From positions 69,325,001 to 69,389,000 of the forward strand of contig NC_069361.1 of the NCBI RefSeq assembly GCF_021730395.1: a stretch of 64,000 nt of DNA, given 5' to 3'. Shown piece by piece: positions 43,623 to 55,969 of the stretch; positions within the stretch are counted from its first letter, which is position 1, and every line of letters starts with the position of its first letter. The notes under the pieces were generated by a model, which saw only the letters and a program-made list of their open reading frames with translations, made no database searches and was not told where the DNA came from. The position numbers were made by a program, and so were the translations under genes. This DNA is from Mercenaria mercenaria (lineage: Eukaryota > Mollusca > Bivalvia > Venerida > Veneridae).

Positions 43623-46110
43623 TACACATGATACAGCTGAATGCACAAGTTCAGTTAATAAATCGAGACAATTTAGTTGAAATGCTATACTATGGAAAAA
43701 AACAATACAATAAATATAACTTATATATAACGTCATGAATATGGTAGAAAATATGCATGATAGTAGTTTACATTGCTGAATACGTATTCTTCACACAAAA
43801 CTATTAACACTTTAACATTGAATATAAATTCATTATAACCTTTTAAGAATGCACAAAATATGTGGCACATATTTCCTACATTTTCATATATGTTTCCATT
43901 ACTGTTGTCCAAAGTGATGTTCTCAGACGTAAAATTGCATACAGAACAGAATAACAAAGGTGCAAATATGTCAATACATAGTATACTGCAATGTGTCTAC
44001 CATGTGGAGAATAAGAAAATACATGTAATAAATGAAATAAATTACATACTACAAGCATTCGAACATTATGTTGTTGTTGTTTTTTTTAAGGTTGTGGGGG
44101 GGGGGGGGGGGGGCGCAAAACAATAAAAGCTTCAACAGCGTATCCTAACTAACTATACTATCAATATTCATTAGCATACAAATTGGGTGATGAAAAAAAT
44201 TCATCTCCAGTCATTGTGTTTGCAATTAAATAGATAATGGAATTCATTACCCAAACGATTTGAATTACAAAGCTGACGGCGCCTTTATTCTCTGTGAACA
44301 TTAATAGACCAGCCCTTTTCAATAGGTAACTTATGGTAAGTACATCTAGATTCAAAACGTACAATGATAAAATTAGTTGTAAGTATTCTCAAGAAATATT
44401 CAGTTACACATTCCATAGTTTAGATAGTTACTAGAGTTTTCAAAAGCACTAGTCAAACTTTGTACAAACCGATCCTTTAACCGATTTCTAACAAAACTCT
44501 AAAACATACAAATAGAAACAACACCTTCATTCAACCAGTTATGAAACAAAACAAGACACATGCATAGTCTATCCAATTTGATTTTATGTTGCGCAGTGTC
44601 GAAGGAAGATAATTTATGATATTCTATACAACAGATTACAGTTTTTTGTCTTCTTTATACACACTATTTTACCCCCAAAATTAAAAGTATTCAATTTTGA
44701 ATTTGTACTGAGAGTGGTAAAGCTCCTCGGAAGGTGCAGAGCTACTTTCACATAGAACATAATTATGGCTACGGTCCAAACTGATTAAGCATGAAGCAGG
44801 TATTTTGTTGCATAACTTAAAACCGTAAAATTTTAAATAATAAATGATTTGTTTATATGTACATTGATTTATAGGGTAGGCATGGCACATTTTACGATTA
44901 CAATACTATCTGTAAACTTTTGTCACATTGAATCATCATCCAATTCGAATAGGTTTACTACCTTTTTACCTGTCGGCGGAGGGATTCAAACAAGGGTATT
45001 CTTAAAAATGAAGAAAATTGTTTAGATTCAGTTGATTTGTTTTGTTTGGATTTACATAAGTACGACAGAATAATATTTATTGGTGGGGGTGTGTTAATTC
45101 TAATATTTAAAATAACATCAATGTCTCAGTCAATGTGATTTAATAATCAGTACTGAGCTTATCACACATCATCTAACACGAGTCTTGTCATCTATTATAT
45201 TGTTACGGTCGTCTTCTGTACTTCAAATGAATTACCTTCTTTGAACGGTTTATTTAGAGAAAGGTTGCAAAGTACCTTCTGTTCGGTGGTCGTCTGTGGC
45301 TAATACAGGAAGAAAACGAATCAAGTAATTGAGACAAAGGTTCTCAACATTGATAGCCACTTCGAAGTGTAGTGTATGCGGATTTCGAACCCGTTGAAAT
45401 GTCAGTCATGTTCAGGTCTCCTATATATACGGTTTTGAAACACCCTTTATTGAGAATGTGGATGCCTCGTATTGTGTAGGTTACCGGTATAACTAGCTTA
45501 GGCGAAGATGCCATATTCTCAGGGCTATGGAATGTTCATACACTGCACTCTGTTGCGGATTAATGTTCGTAAGAATATAAAGCCGTCTTTCTTTTAAATA
45601 ATCTACCGTTTACACTATTTTTTTCCGGGCAAATCAGAGCTCTTCATTAAGCATTTTCTGATAATATATGTAAACACTTCAAATCAATATTTCGTTAATG
45701 ACAAGCTTTCTGATTACCAATTCGAATGTGCTAGTTAGTGTCAGGTTGTTGCACAGATACCTCTAGGTCAAGGACTGAACTCATGTTTAACTTCGGAATT
45801 ACATGGGCAGTAGACGGTTTGTTCTGATCACATGTACTGAGTCCAGGTTTGCAGACGTCTATTGTCATATATCCATAGAAACTATTCCATTCTTGAAAGT
45901 GAATTAGTGTAGCAATAAAGGTCGGTCCCTGTTAAATTCGTTTCATTCTTTACACTATTAAAGATATTCAACAAGTTTCAAATATTATTCAAATTTATTT
46001 CCCATATTTATGTCGAGTTGTGATAGACGTGTGCATTCCTAGTTTAGTTAATAGATTCAAATATGATGCATCAATATGAATGCAGCACCTTTTGTTTTTG
46101 TTACTGAATA
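43623..46110. other. Intergenic stretch
   Basis: AT-rich. A run of about 18 G lies at 44096-44113. No gene was supported in either direction; short minus-strand frames lack domains. Confidence 0.4.
44096..44113. repeat. Poly-G tract
   Basis: A run of about 18 G after GTT repeats. Length is likely variable. Confidence 0.85.
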
Positions 46111-46111
46111 T

Positions 46112-46117
46112 TTTATT
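46112..46117 (-). terminator. Polyadenylation signal of the protease gene
   Basis: AATAAA on the minus strand, 87 bp after the TAA stop at 46204-46206, is a normal distance for a cleavage and polyadenylation signal. Confidence 0.55.
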
Positions 46118-46203
46118 TCTTCATCCTGGTTCTTTATCAGACAACGGATCCTCATTTAAAAGACCATTGTAACAGGCTATAATTTTGTGTTCTTATATCA
46201 TGT

Positions 46204-49200
46204 TTAACAGGGCGGCTTAGACAGCAACAGTAAATCTAATTTTTGAGAAAGGCCATTGATCATCTCAGTTGTACTGTTTCGAAATGCAGCCATTTCATGT
46301 TTCACCTGACCCATTTCAGTTTGTAATGTCTGAACGGCTGATGCCAGTTCTGGGTGTTCCAGTTGTTGCTTCGGAATTGTGTTTTCATTTGAAACGTCAA
46401 CAGCCATGTCGAAACCTGAATCCTCAAGACTATCTGTTGGTGGCTGCAATTTAAGGTAAAAAGGCGGATGTTCATCTGATGGAGACCTTTTTGTTTGCAA
46501 CTCAGAAGGAGAGATTAGTTCTGTTAAAATCTCACAAATTGGCGTAATCATTATCCTACCATCTGACATTCCACCTTCTACCATGCCGACAGCCACAAGC
46601 TCATTAGACCTGTCTTTTGCAAAAACGAGTGCCCCAGAATCGCCACTTAATGCGAACGGGTTGCCTCCGACAGAGAGAATTTCAACCTGATTGTGGAGAA
46701 GGTAACCAAACTCAGAATAGCCACACATGTTGGTCCTCCGAATAATGGAACCATTCATGCGCACAACTCCTCTTGTTACTCCAGTGATGGCACCAAATTT
46801 AACCACTTCAGTGCTGATATCATCATCCGACAAATTACGTGTCATCCCCGTATTAAAAATCATTGGCCGATTCTGGTCAAAACCTGCAATAAAATGCATG
46901 AAATGCATATTTTATCAATGGATGTTCATTTCTATTCCATTCGTTTTTTGTTGTGATGTATTCTATTTATTTGTTCACATCTGAAGTAGCAGTAGCTAGC
47001 AATAGCTAAAGACAGTAAACAGAAAAGTATTATGTGAATATTATACAAAAAATTTACTTTTAATGTATTTACAAATAACCTAGTGTTTTCATCAGCACCT
47101 AAAACTAATATCACCGACACTTATGTCTCACCTCTATCAATACTGTTTATCTGAAAAGAGGTGACAGACTGTTCTAAGATCGTAAATCTATGCCAACTTT
47201 GACTTATTCAATGGTCATCTAGTGTCATTTCAGCAACCTTGAACATTATCAAATGGCTCTGATGACTTAATGCACACACATTTAATATTTGTTTATTTGA
47301 AGTTTGTCGAGATTTTATGAATTTATAAATTTTACATGTAGCTTTTGTGAAGATTGCCTCAATGTAGCCTCTTCATGTTAACAGTGCAAAATTTGACAGT
47401 TTTGGACAATATAAGAACCAAAAACGGGCATTAATTTTAGAGATACCACATCAACCTCGTCCATTATTTAAGTGTTCTGAGATTTTGTATATGTATACAC
47501 TATGTTTAAGTTGATATATGTGGTCTCTCTAACGTGAATGTGTTAAAATGTAACATTATGACACTTTTGACATTAAATGGCCTTATCGGAGCATAAATGC
47601 ACTTGATCGAGATCTTGTAGCAATATATATTTAGTACTAAAGGAATACGGTCAGTTAAACTGATTTCGGTAGGACGGCGGGTGCTGACAACTTCTCTCCC
47701 GTTAGCACGTCTTGCTCAGGCTCACGACGAATTTTTATTACGGACACCTATGCTATTTTTCGAATCCGTTAATTGTACAGTTTCCCTGCCAGTCCCCGAT
47801 ACATGAGAAATTTGAAGTGTTTAAAGCCATTAACAAACAAATTGCAGAGAAACTGAGACAAAACACAACCGACAGTAAGGTACTTTACTTTTGTGAATAT
47901 GATAACAATAGAAATATATACCACGCATAATTTTGCAGACTGTTGCTTTAAAATACTGTTCAGAAGAAGGAAAGATATATTATGTAAATCTATACTGTCC
48001 ATGGCACATGGTAGAAAACACCGAACGCCTTTTTATACTTATCTTATACTTATCTTTTTTATTATAATAAATATTTTTGTCTAACAAATTCTTCTTGTAG
48101 TCCCTGTGGTGTAGATTTCATTATTTCATATATAAAATGCAATATTTAAATAAGATAAAGAAAACTAAAAGTGAAATAGAACTCTCATAATTATTTTAAA
48201 AAAAACAATATGTTATTTTCTATCTGTTTTTCGATACTCTGACATCCTAGACAAGTATGTAAGACATACAATTATACCTTACTGAGAGAAACGATGTTCT
48301 ATACAAAACAGGAAACGGACAATCGAAATACATCCTGTAAAATGAAAAATAATATTTTTTCAAATGCAACCTGTTCTGCTTGTTCTGAAATAATTTGAAC
48401 AATGGTCTTTAACATGAAGAAAACAAATCTGCTTGGATGTAATGTACGTCTCCGATATATGATGCTCAACGTATTTTCTGTAATCGTTCTGTTTGTCAAA
48501 ATACGTAAAAGATATAGCTTTGCTAATGTTCCATTTATAATTCGATAATTGTAAACCAAGATACTGTCATGACTATATAACAAGAATGTTCCATACTACT
48601 TACCAGCTTCCCTGTAGTTATCGGCGTCAGGGAAATCGCCAGATCGTGGAAATCTTTTAGTTATTTGGATCAAAGCAGCATCAACTCCACTTTTACCTTC
48701 GCCACCTTCTTTGTACACAACGCTGACAAGTCGACCGAAGTGCCTTGATCCGTGACTTACAGGTTGATACACTAAATAATTACAGTCGGTTCCAATGACA
48801 GCTTTACCTCCGTTGTTGTCCCGTAGATTTATCATATCATCAGGCTTTGAGACTACATGAGCACATGTGAGACAGCAATTGCCAAATTCGGGATGATGTA
48901 CAAAGCCTCCTAAAGTACCACCCATAATATCACCTTCCGTGTTAGTCACGTTTGCATGCACCGCACATCCCATCTTTAAATTTTCATGAAATTCGTTCGG
49001 ACCACCGTTAAATAGAGTAAATCCAGCCTCCCTTACATCAGTCGGGAATCCGTCTATTTCTGATGGGAATGGTTCTTCTTTAATTGGAATCAAACCTTTG
49101 ATATGAACATATAACACGATGCATGGCTTGTTTGTTACAATTAATTCATGTCTGGCTTGGCCAAACCGTTTTGACTTGAATATGCTTGGGGATATCATAC

Positions 49201-52200
49201 TAATATTGCTGTGATTTTCCATCAGCGTTTTGGCATGAGCTTGTGTAGATAGTTTCAACTTATTCAACAAGGTTTTGTCAAACTTCGTATTTAATTCCTC
49301 TGCCAATACTTTCCTACTTTCAGAGCTGTATTCAGAAATGGCTCTCTGGTATATAGAGAAGCCTTCAAAATCGACTTCGATTGATTTACTCCGTGTGCAT
49401 ACAACGAATACCACATCAGTCTCTTCATCCCCTTCCTTTCTATATGCTGACCATACATTTACTATGTCTTTTGATTTCTCCTCTAGGTAGCTGCATATGT
49501 TCTGGCAAATCTCTAAAAATATTTCTGTCTTTCCGAATGTCTTGTACGCCTTTGCCACTTCATCCGATTGTGGTAATACACCGAGTTTCAGTAGATGTCG
49601 TGCTGCTTTTTCGTTTGAGGTGTCTAGTGCTGTCGTCCAGGTTTCTAAGAGAAAAAAAGCAAGACAAATTGTCTGAATAAGCAATACTATTACTGATATG
49701 AATATCATGTATTGTGTTCACAGCAAGACATATGACAAGTACGTACACATCAAAACATTTATTACGAATGTATTGGACAGTAGTGTCATTGTAAAGCATG
49801 CCTGACATGCATTGAATAAAGTTATGTATTAAGACAGTTCGTTCTATTTTTAACCGATCATCACAAGAACTACATATATCGGTATCAGTTAAAGACCCAT
49901 CACGACCTAGTGACCTACTTTTTTCACTCCCGAAAACGTCATGACAACCAGTCTTAAAATACAGGTAATACACAGCTATACTACAACTTTTCAGGTGGAC
50001 AATCTAGGCCTTTCCTGAATAAATGTGTTTTGACAACTTCATCTGCAAAATTATTCGGCCAATCTCTTTTCAAAATAGTTTCAAAAATATAGGTAAAAAA
50101 CATATTGCACTGTAAAAACAAAATGTGTTTGAAATATAACTTATTACACTAATTTCTGTAGATATTGCTACAGTAATTGAATAAAATGTAAAGACATTAC
50201 ACACATCGTCTCGGCCTAAAATATGTCACTGTCAATTTGTAACTAGATACTTGTCATTTCTCATTTTCTTCATGCAAAGCATGTATAATTACCATCATTG
50301 AAACACAAAAGAGTACAGTTATTTTGTGGTGCCTCTTTAAATGAAATTGAAAGGAAAAGTTGTAGTAAGAGTCAGTGCTTTGTCAATTTGTTTTATTTTT
50401 CATTTAACGTCTATCTCATACATAACGTGGTCTTTTTATGAAAATTCTATTTATCAAATAAATCTTATTCTAACACTGTCCGCAGCATATGCTCTTATAA
50501 ATATAATGGAAAAGAACATGAATATTAATGATTGATTTAGTATAGTTCACCCCTCCGATTGTAACATAGACATTCTACTTTACGGGGTTATCTCCCTTTT
50601 ATTACAGCTGGGCTCTGTTTTGAAAACTTATCTATGACATACATGTTTCAGAATTTTTCATACTCGGGTATCTTTTGCACATGTAAACTTTTAATAATTA
50701 CGAAAACAATCATTATTAATTTTGACATAGAACAAAAGACAAACAAAAACACATCCAAACTTATGAAAAGCATGCTTAAAGTATGAGGTAAATAGTGTCA
50801 TAGTAAGTCCAAAATAAATATACATTGTATTTCATCCTGGTATCCAATTTAAAAATAAATACACAATAAAAGAAATCCCCAGAAAAGTTGTCAGTATTCA
50901 CAATTTTTTGTAAACGTAAAGCAAGGTCGAACTATTTTTATTTAGTTTAAAACAATACTACAATGCAAGATGAACATTATGGCCTGACACCTTGATTATA
51001 TATCATAACAAGCTCGTTTATAAAATGTAACAACTGTGTTTAGAATTAAAACATTTTCTCAAGATATATAATAGACGTGCAGACTACTTGATAACGCATT
51101 ATAAATAATTTATCATAATAAAAGATCATGCAACACTCAGATTTGAGGAGAGTGTAATTTTTTTCACTCTGTTGATCGTACAACGCTGAGTGAAATGTCA
51201 GACAAAGCGTTTATAATGACTACGTTTCGCTAAGTATATTTAGCAAGAATATTGATATATCTAAAAAGAAATGATCAGTAAGTTTAATAAATATAATAAA
51301 AACCTGTTCAAATATAAACATAATTATTTATACCAATTTTCAGAAAGAGCTGAATACAGTCTGCGTATCACATGAATAAGGGTGTGCTTAGCCAAACGAT
51401 AAAGTCTTCTGGGTAGAGAAGTGGATGTAATTATTCAACGTAGAATAAACAAACCAAAATTTCACATCTACGAAACCTTTGTAAAAAATAAAAGAGAACC
51501 ATATAAATTGTGGAGTTTAGTTTTGCTATTTGCAAAATGTCAGATAGATGATAGAATAACACAAATGATACGAAAATGCCATAAACCTCTTATCTTACTA
51601 CTCTCACTACAATTCGCCGACCATCATTTTTAAAAGATAGTACGCCTAATTCACATTTGACCCGGATGCAGTGCGATAAATTAGTTTGGGGCATCGTGGG
51701 TGGCTACGGGCTACGGCGTAAGTGTTCACATTATATACATCGTGCCATTTTTTGTACAGATTTTCGGGGAAAAGCCGGGAGAAATTTGTACGGACGCTGC
51801 GCGGAGATTATTCGGAAATCGTGCAATTTCGGCGAAGCTTCCGTACATTCTCCGCAAGCTTCCCACGGAACTCCTATGACGCTCGTGTCGTATCGTCCGG
51901 GGTGACCAATCTCAGCAGCAAGGGCTTCATCCACACCAGTCATCAAGGACGGCCAGGGTTTCAATCATGATATGCTCACTTCTCTTGACCTGCCTCAACT
52001 GCAACCAGTGTGATACTATCATTTCTCTGATGACACGTATAATGAAAACATGCTGGAGATGGCCAATATATAACCATTTGAAAAATGTTTAGCCAATATT
52101 ATGGCAGCAGCACGACAATGATGCGGCCGCTGTAGGGTTGTCGCGCGATGATTTCTCAAAATCCGTGCGATTTCACGGGTACTGCACGGGCAACGAATGG

Positions 52201-55200
52201 CAACTTTGTGGCAGTTGTGCGAGGGTCGTGCAAATGTGCCACAGTCTTCAATCTCCTTACAATTTATTTTGGGCACCCATGTCTACGTAAAATCGTGCGT
52301 TGGATGCAAGATCAGCGTACGGTCTCCTAACGATGCCCGTGCGGGGATTGTGCAATGCCACCTGCGACATATCTATGGCCTACGGGCTGACGATTTTTCA
52401 AATTTGTATAACTTTTCGCTAAACAAAATCGTAGAGGCTGCGGAGCCCTTGAATCCGTACGAAAATCGCATTACCACCTCTAGCTTCCGCACCGAGGCGC
52501 ACGGAAAGGAGGATAGGGCAGTCTACGGGCTCAGTCGACGCATCGCATGCCAAATGTGAACTAGACATTACTTGTTTAGATGAAATTATCTGGAGCGCCC
52601 GGGGTTATATGTCGTACGCTCAATATAAGATGTCGTGCGATCGAAATAAGATGTCGTGCGTTCCTGATAATTTAATCTAAAAATAAGTTCATGTTCTAAA
52701 CATACCAATATAAAACAAACATGAGATTTTCATTTTTTGTGATCTAATTAAAACGCCTTCGATATTGAAAGCTTCCTAAACCTATACATTCTCGCATACT
52801 CGAGGAAAGGTTCCCTTGATAATCTCGGGATGACGTCGAACGTCTGAGGAATGAGAGTTCAATAGATCCAAATTGAATTCTGTTTCAACAAAATTTAGAA
52901 GAAATTCACGAAAACGATGCTATTAATTTATTAAAACGAACAGTATGATTTATTCTTTTAGTCATAAAAAGTATAAGTTCTTCACTTCGATACAATTATC
53001 ATGTTGATTCTTTATGGCCACTCGAGTGTTATAGTGAAAGGTTCCCAAAATATTCCATGAAAATATGTAAGTATATATCCTTTTTAAAGATGTCTCATTC
53101 CTAAAGACAAATTTAATTGCTAAACAATCAAATGAATGAAGTTTGTACATTAGGTACTATCATATGGTTGTGTAGACATGTCTTCAGTTCTGTCTTAATT
53201 AAATACTCACTAATTAGTACATTACAGGTTAGCTTTGTGAAACAGTTTCCGCTATAATTTATGACACTCGTAAGTATTATCATAAGTTATGAGTTAGGAA
53301 GGACCTGAAAATGTAGCTTCCACATTTTCGTGAAACGTATTCCAGACCTCTAAATCAATACTAACAAAACAGAAAGAAACTATCAAAATATCATAATCAG
53401 GACATTATTGGTATATTTAGGCTTTGAAACTTAAGATTTGACAGATTATAGATTATAGAACCACATGAGAATTAGTTGTAATTACTTATTTTTAATTCCG
53501 AAATGGAAAAATCACGGGGTATCAAATGTAATCTGCCTTAATTATAGAGCTTTACATAAACAGTCATAAGTACGACATTCTGTGTGGTGTACCGGTCATG
53601 ATGATAGGAAAGTTGTTATTGCCAATACAATCCGCATTCGACACCCTGCTAAGGTATGTTTATAAAATTGTTTAGAGTTCTGATGTTCATATTTATAATC
53701 AAACGTTTACAAACGTTTTACGTATGGTGTGAAGAAGTTGTTTTTTGTCACGATTTTCATGACTCATAACGAAATTAGGTTGTGGGTACTTTTTTGACTT
53801 ATTAGAATTGAGTTGAGTTTAAAAATACATTCAATTGATAATAGTATTTTAGCATTACTTGATTTTGTTGATTTTTTTAAATATCATTAACAACATATTC
53901 TTTTAAGTGTTTGGAATTTCATAAATGTACTCCATTATAAAAGATATTGTAGAATATATCGAGGGGCCGTTAGAAGTTTCGATTAGTAATTATAGGTTTA
54001 CATACATTCTCAAGATGATAAAACAGATACAAAAACAAAGCGTTTAAGATTTTAACGAATAAGATTTCATCGAACGCATTAGATGCCTCAAACCACATTT
54101 GATGAACTAACTTCCATACAGTTGTTTATTAGAAGAATTCTTATAATATATAACACATGTACATATGTACATTTATGTTTTCGCGACAACTGTTTGCAAT
54201 GGAGCAAAACCATTCGTATGAGAGCCATCCAAATATCCTTAAAAACTTCCATCAACTGATTCATGAGAATAAGTCGTTCAATTAATGACTATCTAATATA
54301 TAATGATTTCTTTTAGGTAGATTGTAACTTACATTTATCACTCTCGATACCGCATGTCTAAAGGTATCTATCACAATGAAAGATGCAGTTTTACCAGACA
54401 AGGGAGTCACTGGTTTAATTTTCTCATGTATTCGTATATCAAGGCCAGGGAGCGAATCAATGACTTTCCGTGCCCAAAGCGGTCGCTCTATTATTAATTT
54501 ACAGAAGTAGTATTACGCTCGATAGAATCTGAGAGATAAGGGTGATCTTCCTTTTAATGACCCAAGAGAAGAAGTCATTTTATGTTTTTCTGTTTTCGTA
54601 TTTTTGACCGCAGTATGCAAAGGAGCGAAAACACGAATATGTCTGAGATTAGTTTTTGTGGGGATGTTAAATTTTAGTTTCTAACAAGAAGTTTTTATAA
54701 ATGTTAGTTTTTGCTTATTGGAAGTCATTCGATTCCTCTGAAATCATTTGAACAAATAAGAGAGAAGTCATCATTACAATGATGACACAGACACGGATTG
54801 GTTCGTGGGAGGAAGTCGATTAAAGATGTAGAACGACCAACAACAGACGATGTAGTATCGAACTATGACAAACCTGATTTTTCGCTGTAAAATTCATCGA
54901 CTCCAGTTGCAATGTCCAATTTTTCCGGATTATGCGATTGCACCTGCCCATGTTTGCAATTCTCTTCCGCAGTATTATCGTACGATTGTTCTTCACCATA
55001 CTGAATGTCCTTTTTCAGAGATGTGCAAAGGGATTGTTCTTCGTCTTGAATATTCAAAGAACAACTTGAAAATTTGATTCTGTCAGAACTATTTAAATTA
55101 TTTAGATCTGATTCTGATTCAACTTTACACTTTAGACTAACACCAGAACTGTTAACGTTATCGTCATTTCTGTTCAGGATTTTCGGTGAAGTTTCTTCTC

Positions 55201-55795
55201 TAAGATTTTCATATATTGTGATATATGAACCTGTAGATGAAATTAACTCTCTTCTGCACTCTGTATTTGCATCAAAATTATTGTCAGTATAACTTAATGT
55301 TGTTTCACCTAATATTTCAACAGTGTAAGCATCTTTTTGTCTTGCTAATCCATTATGTAATGTACATTCTCTAACATTAGATTTTGAACTATCATCATGG
55401 CTTAATTTTCCGTGACCTGAGTAAAGTTCAGCAATGATATTAGCACGATTTCGTCTTAATATTTCCTTCGACCGCTTTAGAAACTCTGGTTTACGGTCGA
55501 GACATGCAGCAACGTAAGCATGCTTTCGCCTTAGTATTTCTCTCGACCGCTTTAGAAACTCTGGTTTACGGTCGAGACATGCAACAGTTTGAGCACGATG
55601 TTGTCTTAGTTTTTCCTTTGACCGCTCAAGAAACGCTGGTTTACGATCGATACATGCAATAGTTTGAGCACGATTCCGTCTTAATATTTCCTTTGATCTC
55701 TTAAGAAACTCTGGTTTACGGTTGAGACATGATTGTACTGAAACAAGTCTGTCGGTTCCATTATCACCTCTTTCATTGTTGCTTAATGCGTTGAA
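46204..55795 (-). CDS. Trypsin-fold serine protease with N-terminal basic repeats (5'-incomplete)
   Basis: Three minus-strand exons join in phase: 55795-54874, 49644-48604, 46883-46204 (stop TAA). The junctions give TCA-G|AA-ACC and GCT-G|GT-TTT. The first has four 25-residue basic repeats (CLDRKPEFLKRSKEILRR type) and an acidic Ser/Asn-rich tail. The second begins TWTTALDTSNEKAARHLLK, continues with an unassigned region, then the protease start GGTLGGFVHHPEFG, His in CLTCAHVVS (codon 48857-48859) and Asp in GVDAALIQI (48680-48682). The third carries Ser in LSGDSGALVF (46636-46638) and ends in a probable coiled coil. All three PA-clan catalytic residues are present. No signal peptide is seen in these exons, so an intracellular site is possible. 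The 5' exon lies upstream and was not found. Substrate unknown. Confidence 0.8.
47793..47879 (+). other. Exon-like 29-codon stretch on the opposite strand
   Basis: TTTCCCTGCCAG before and AAG|GTACTT after frame an 87-nt open stretch encoding PIHEKFEVFKAINKQIAEKL and a short polar end. It lies inside the second intron of the protease gene. It may be part of an unseen plus-strand gene or chance. Confidence 0.2.
49958..50345 (+). repeat. Dispersed duplication, copy 2
   Basis: It is the partner of 42828-43195 in direct orientation, roughly 80% alike by eye. It begins about 310 bp upstream of the middle exon of the protease gene, inside the long first visible intron. Confidence 0.8.
50346..51129. 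other. Intron sequence of the protease gene
   Basis: AT-rich with no supported feature. A 64-codon frame at 50341 has no signature. Confidence 0.4.
51130..51640 (+). repeat. Dispersed repeat, uninterrupted copy
   Basis: TTTCACTCTGTTGATCGT, ATTTAGCAAGAATATTGATA, GCGTATCACATGAATAAGGG, CTACGAAACCTTTG, AAAGAGAACCAT and TACAATTCGCCGACCATCAT are found inverted at 23525-24950. This copy lacks the tandem insert. Confidence 0.7.
51650..52560. mobile_element. GC-rich non-autonomous DNA element, about 910 bp
   Basis: Ends TTCACATTTGACCCGGATGC and GCATCGCATGCCAAATGTGA form an imperfect inverted repeat. The interior is much richer in CG dinucleotides than the surrounding AT-rich DNA, with recurring CGTGCGA, CGTACG and CGGAG words (ATCGTGCAATTTC, GTCGCGCGATGATTTC, CCGTGCGATTTCACGG). 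Open frames here overlap on several strands and have no domain. It sits in an intron of the protease gene. Confidence 0.55.
52599..52665 (+). repeat. Short ATGTCGT(G/A)CG repeats
   Basis: TATATGTCGTACGCTC, ATAAGATGTCGTGCGATC and ATAAGATGTCGTGCGTTC follow each other with a period of about 23 bp. Related words (CATGTCGTATAACATGTCGT) appear near 27005. Confidence 0.6.
52670..54860. other. Intron sequence of the protease gene
   Basis: AT-rich. A plus-strand open stretch near 54377-54510 (for example MKDAVLPDKGVTGLIFSCIR) has no family match I recognise. Nothing else is supported. Confidence 0.4.
55430..55729 (-). repeat. Four tandem 75-bp coding repeats
   Basis: Units at 55729-55655, 55654-55580, 55579-55505 and 55504-55430 each encode 25 residues: C-(L/I)-(D/N)-RKPEFLKRSKEILRRNRA plus about five variable residues. 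CTCGACCGTAAACCAGAGTT is conserved at the DNA level in units 3 and 4. The period is a multiple of three and the units are in the protease reading frame. Confidence 0.9.
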
Positions 55796-55969
55796 CTGAA
55801 ATTAAATTAAATTAAAAGAAATCACAGCAATGATGACACATATTATCTAACTTTGGGGTGCGATACTACCACAGTATGCGAGTGTGCTTACTGAAAAGTA
55901 GGTAACGCATTTTCTAAACTGCCTTGCAGGTTCGGTTGTGGTAACTTCAATTTTAATTGAAAGCCGGTG

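Noticed and set aside
51657-52559. Genes within the CG-rich block
   Set aside because: Several overlapping frames on both strands with no domain; composition explains the lack of stops.
54377-54510. Coding exon on the plus strand inside the protease intron
   Set aside because: Short, unrecognised and without convincing splice sites.
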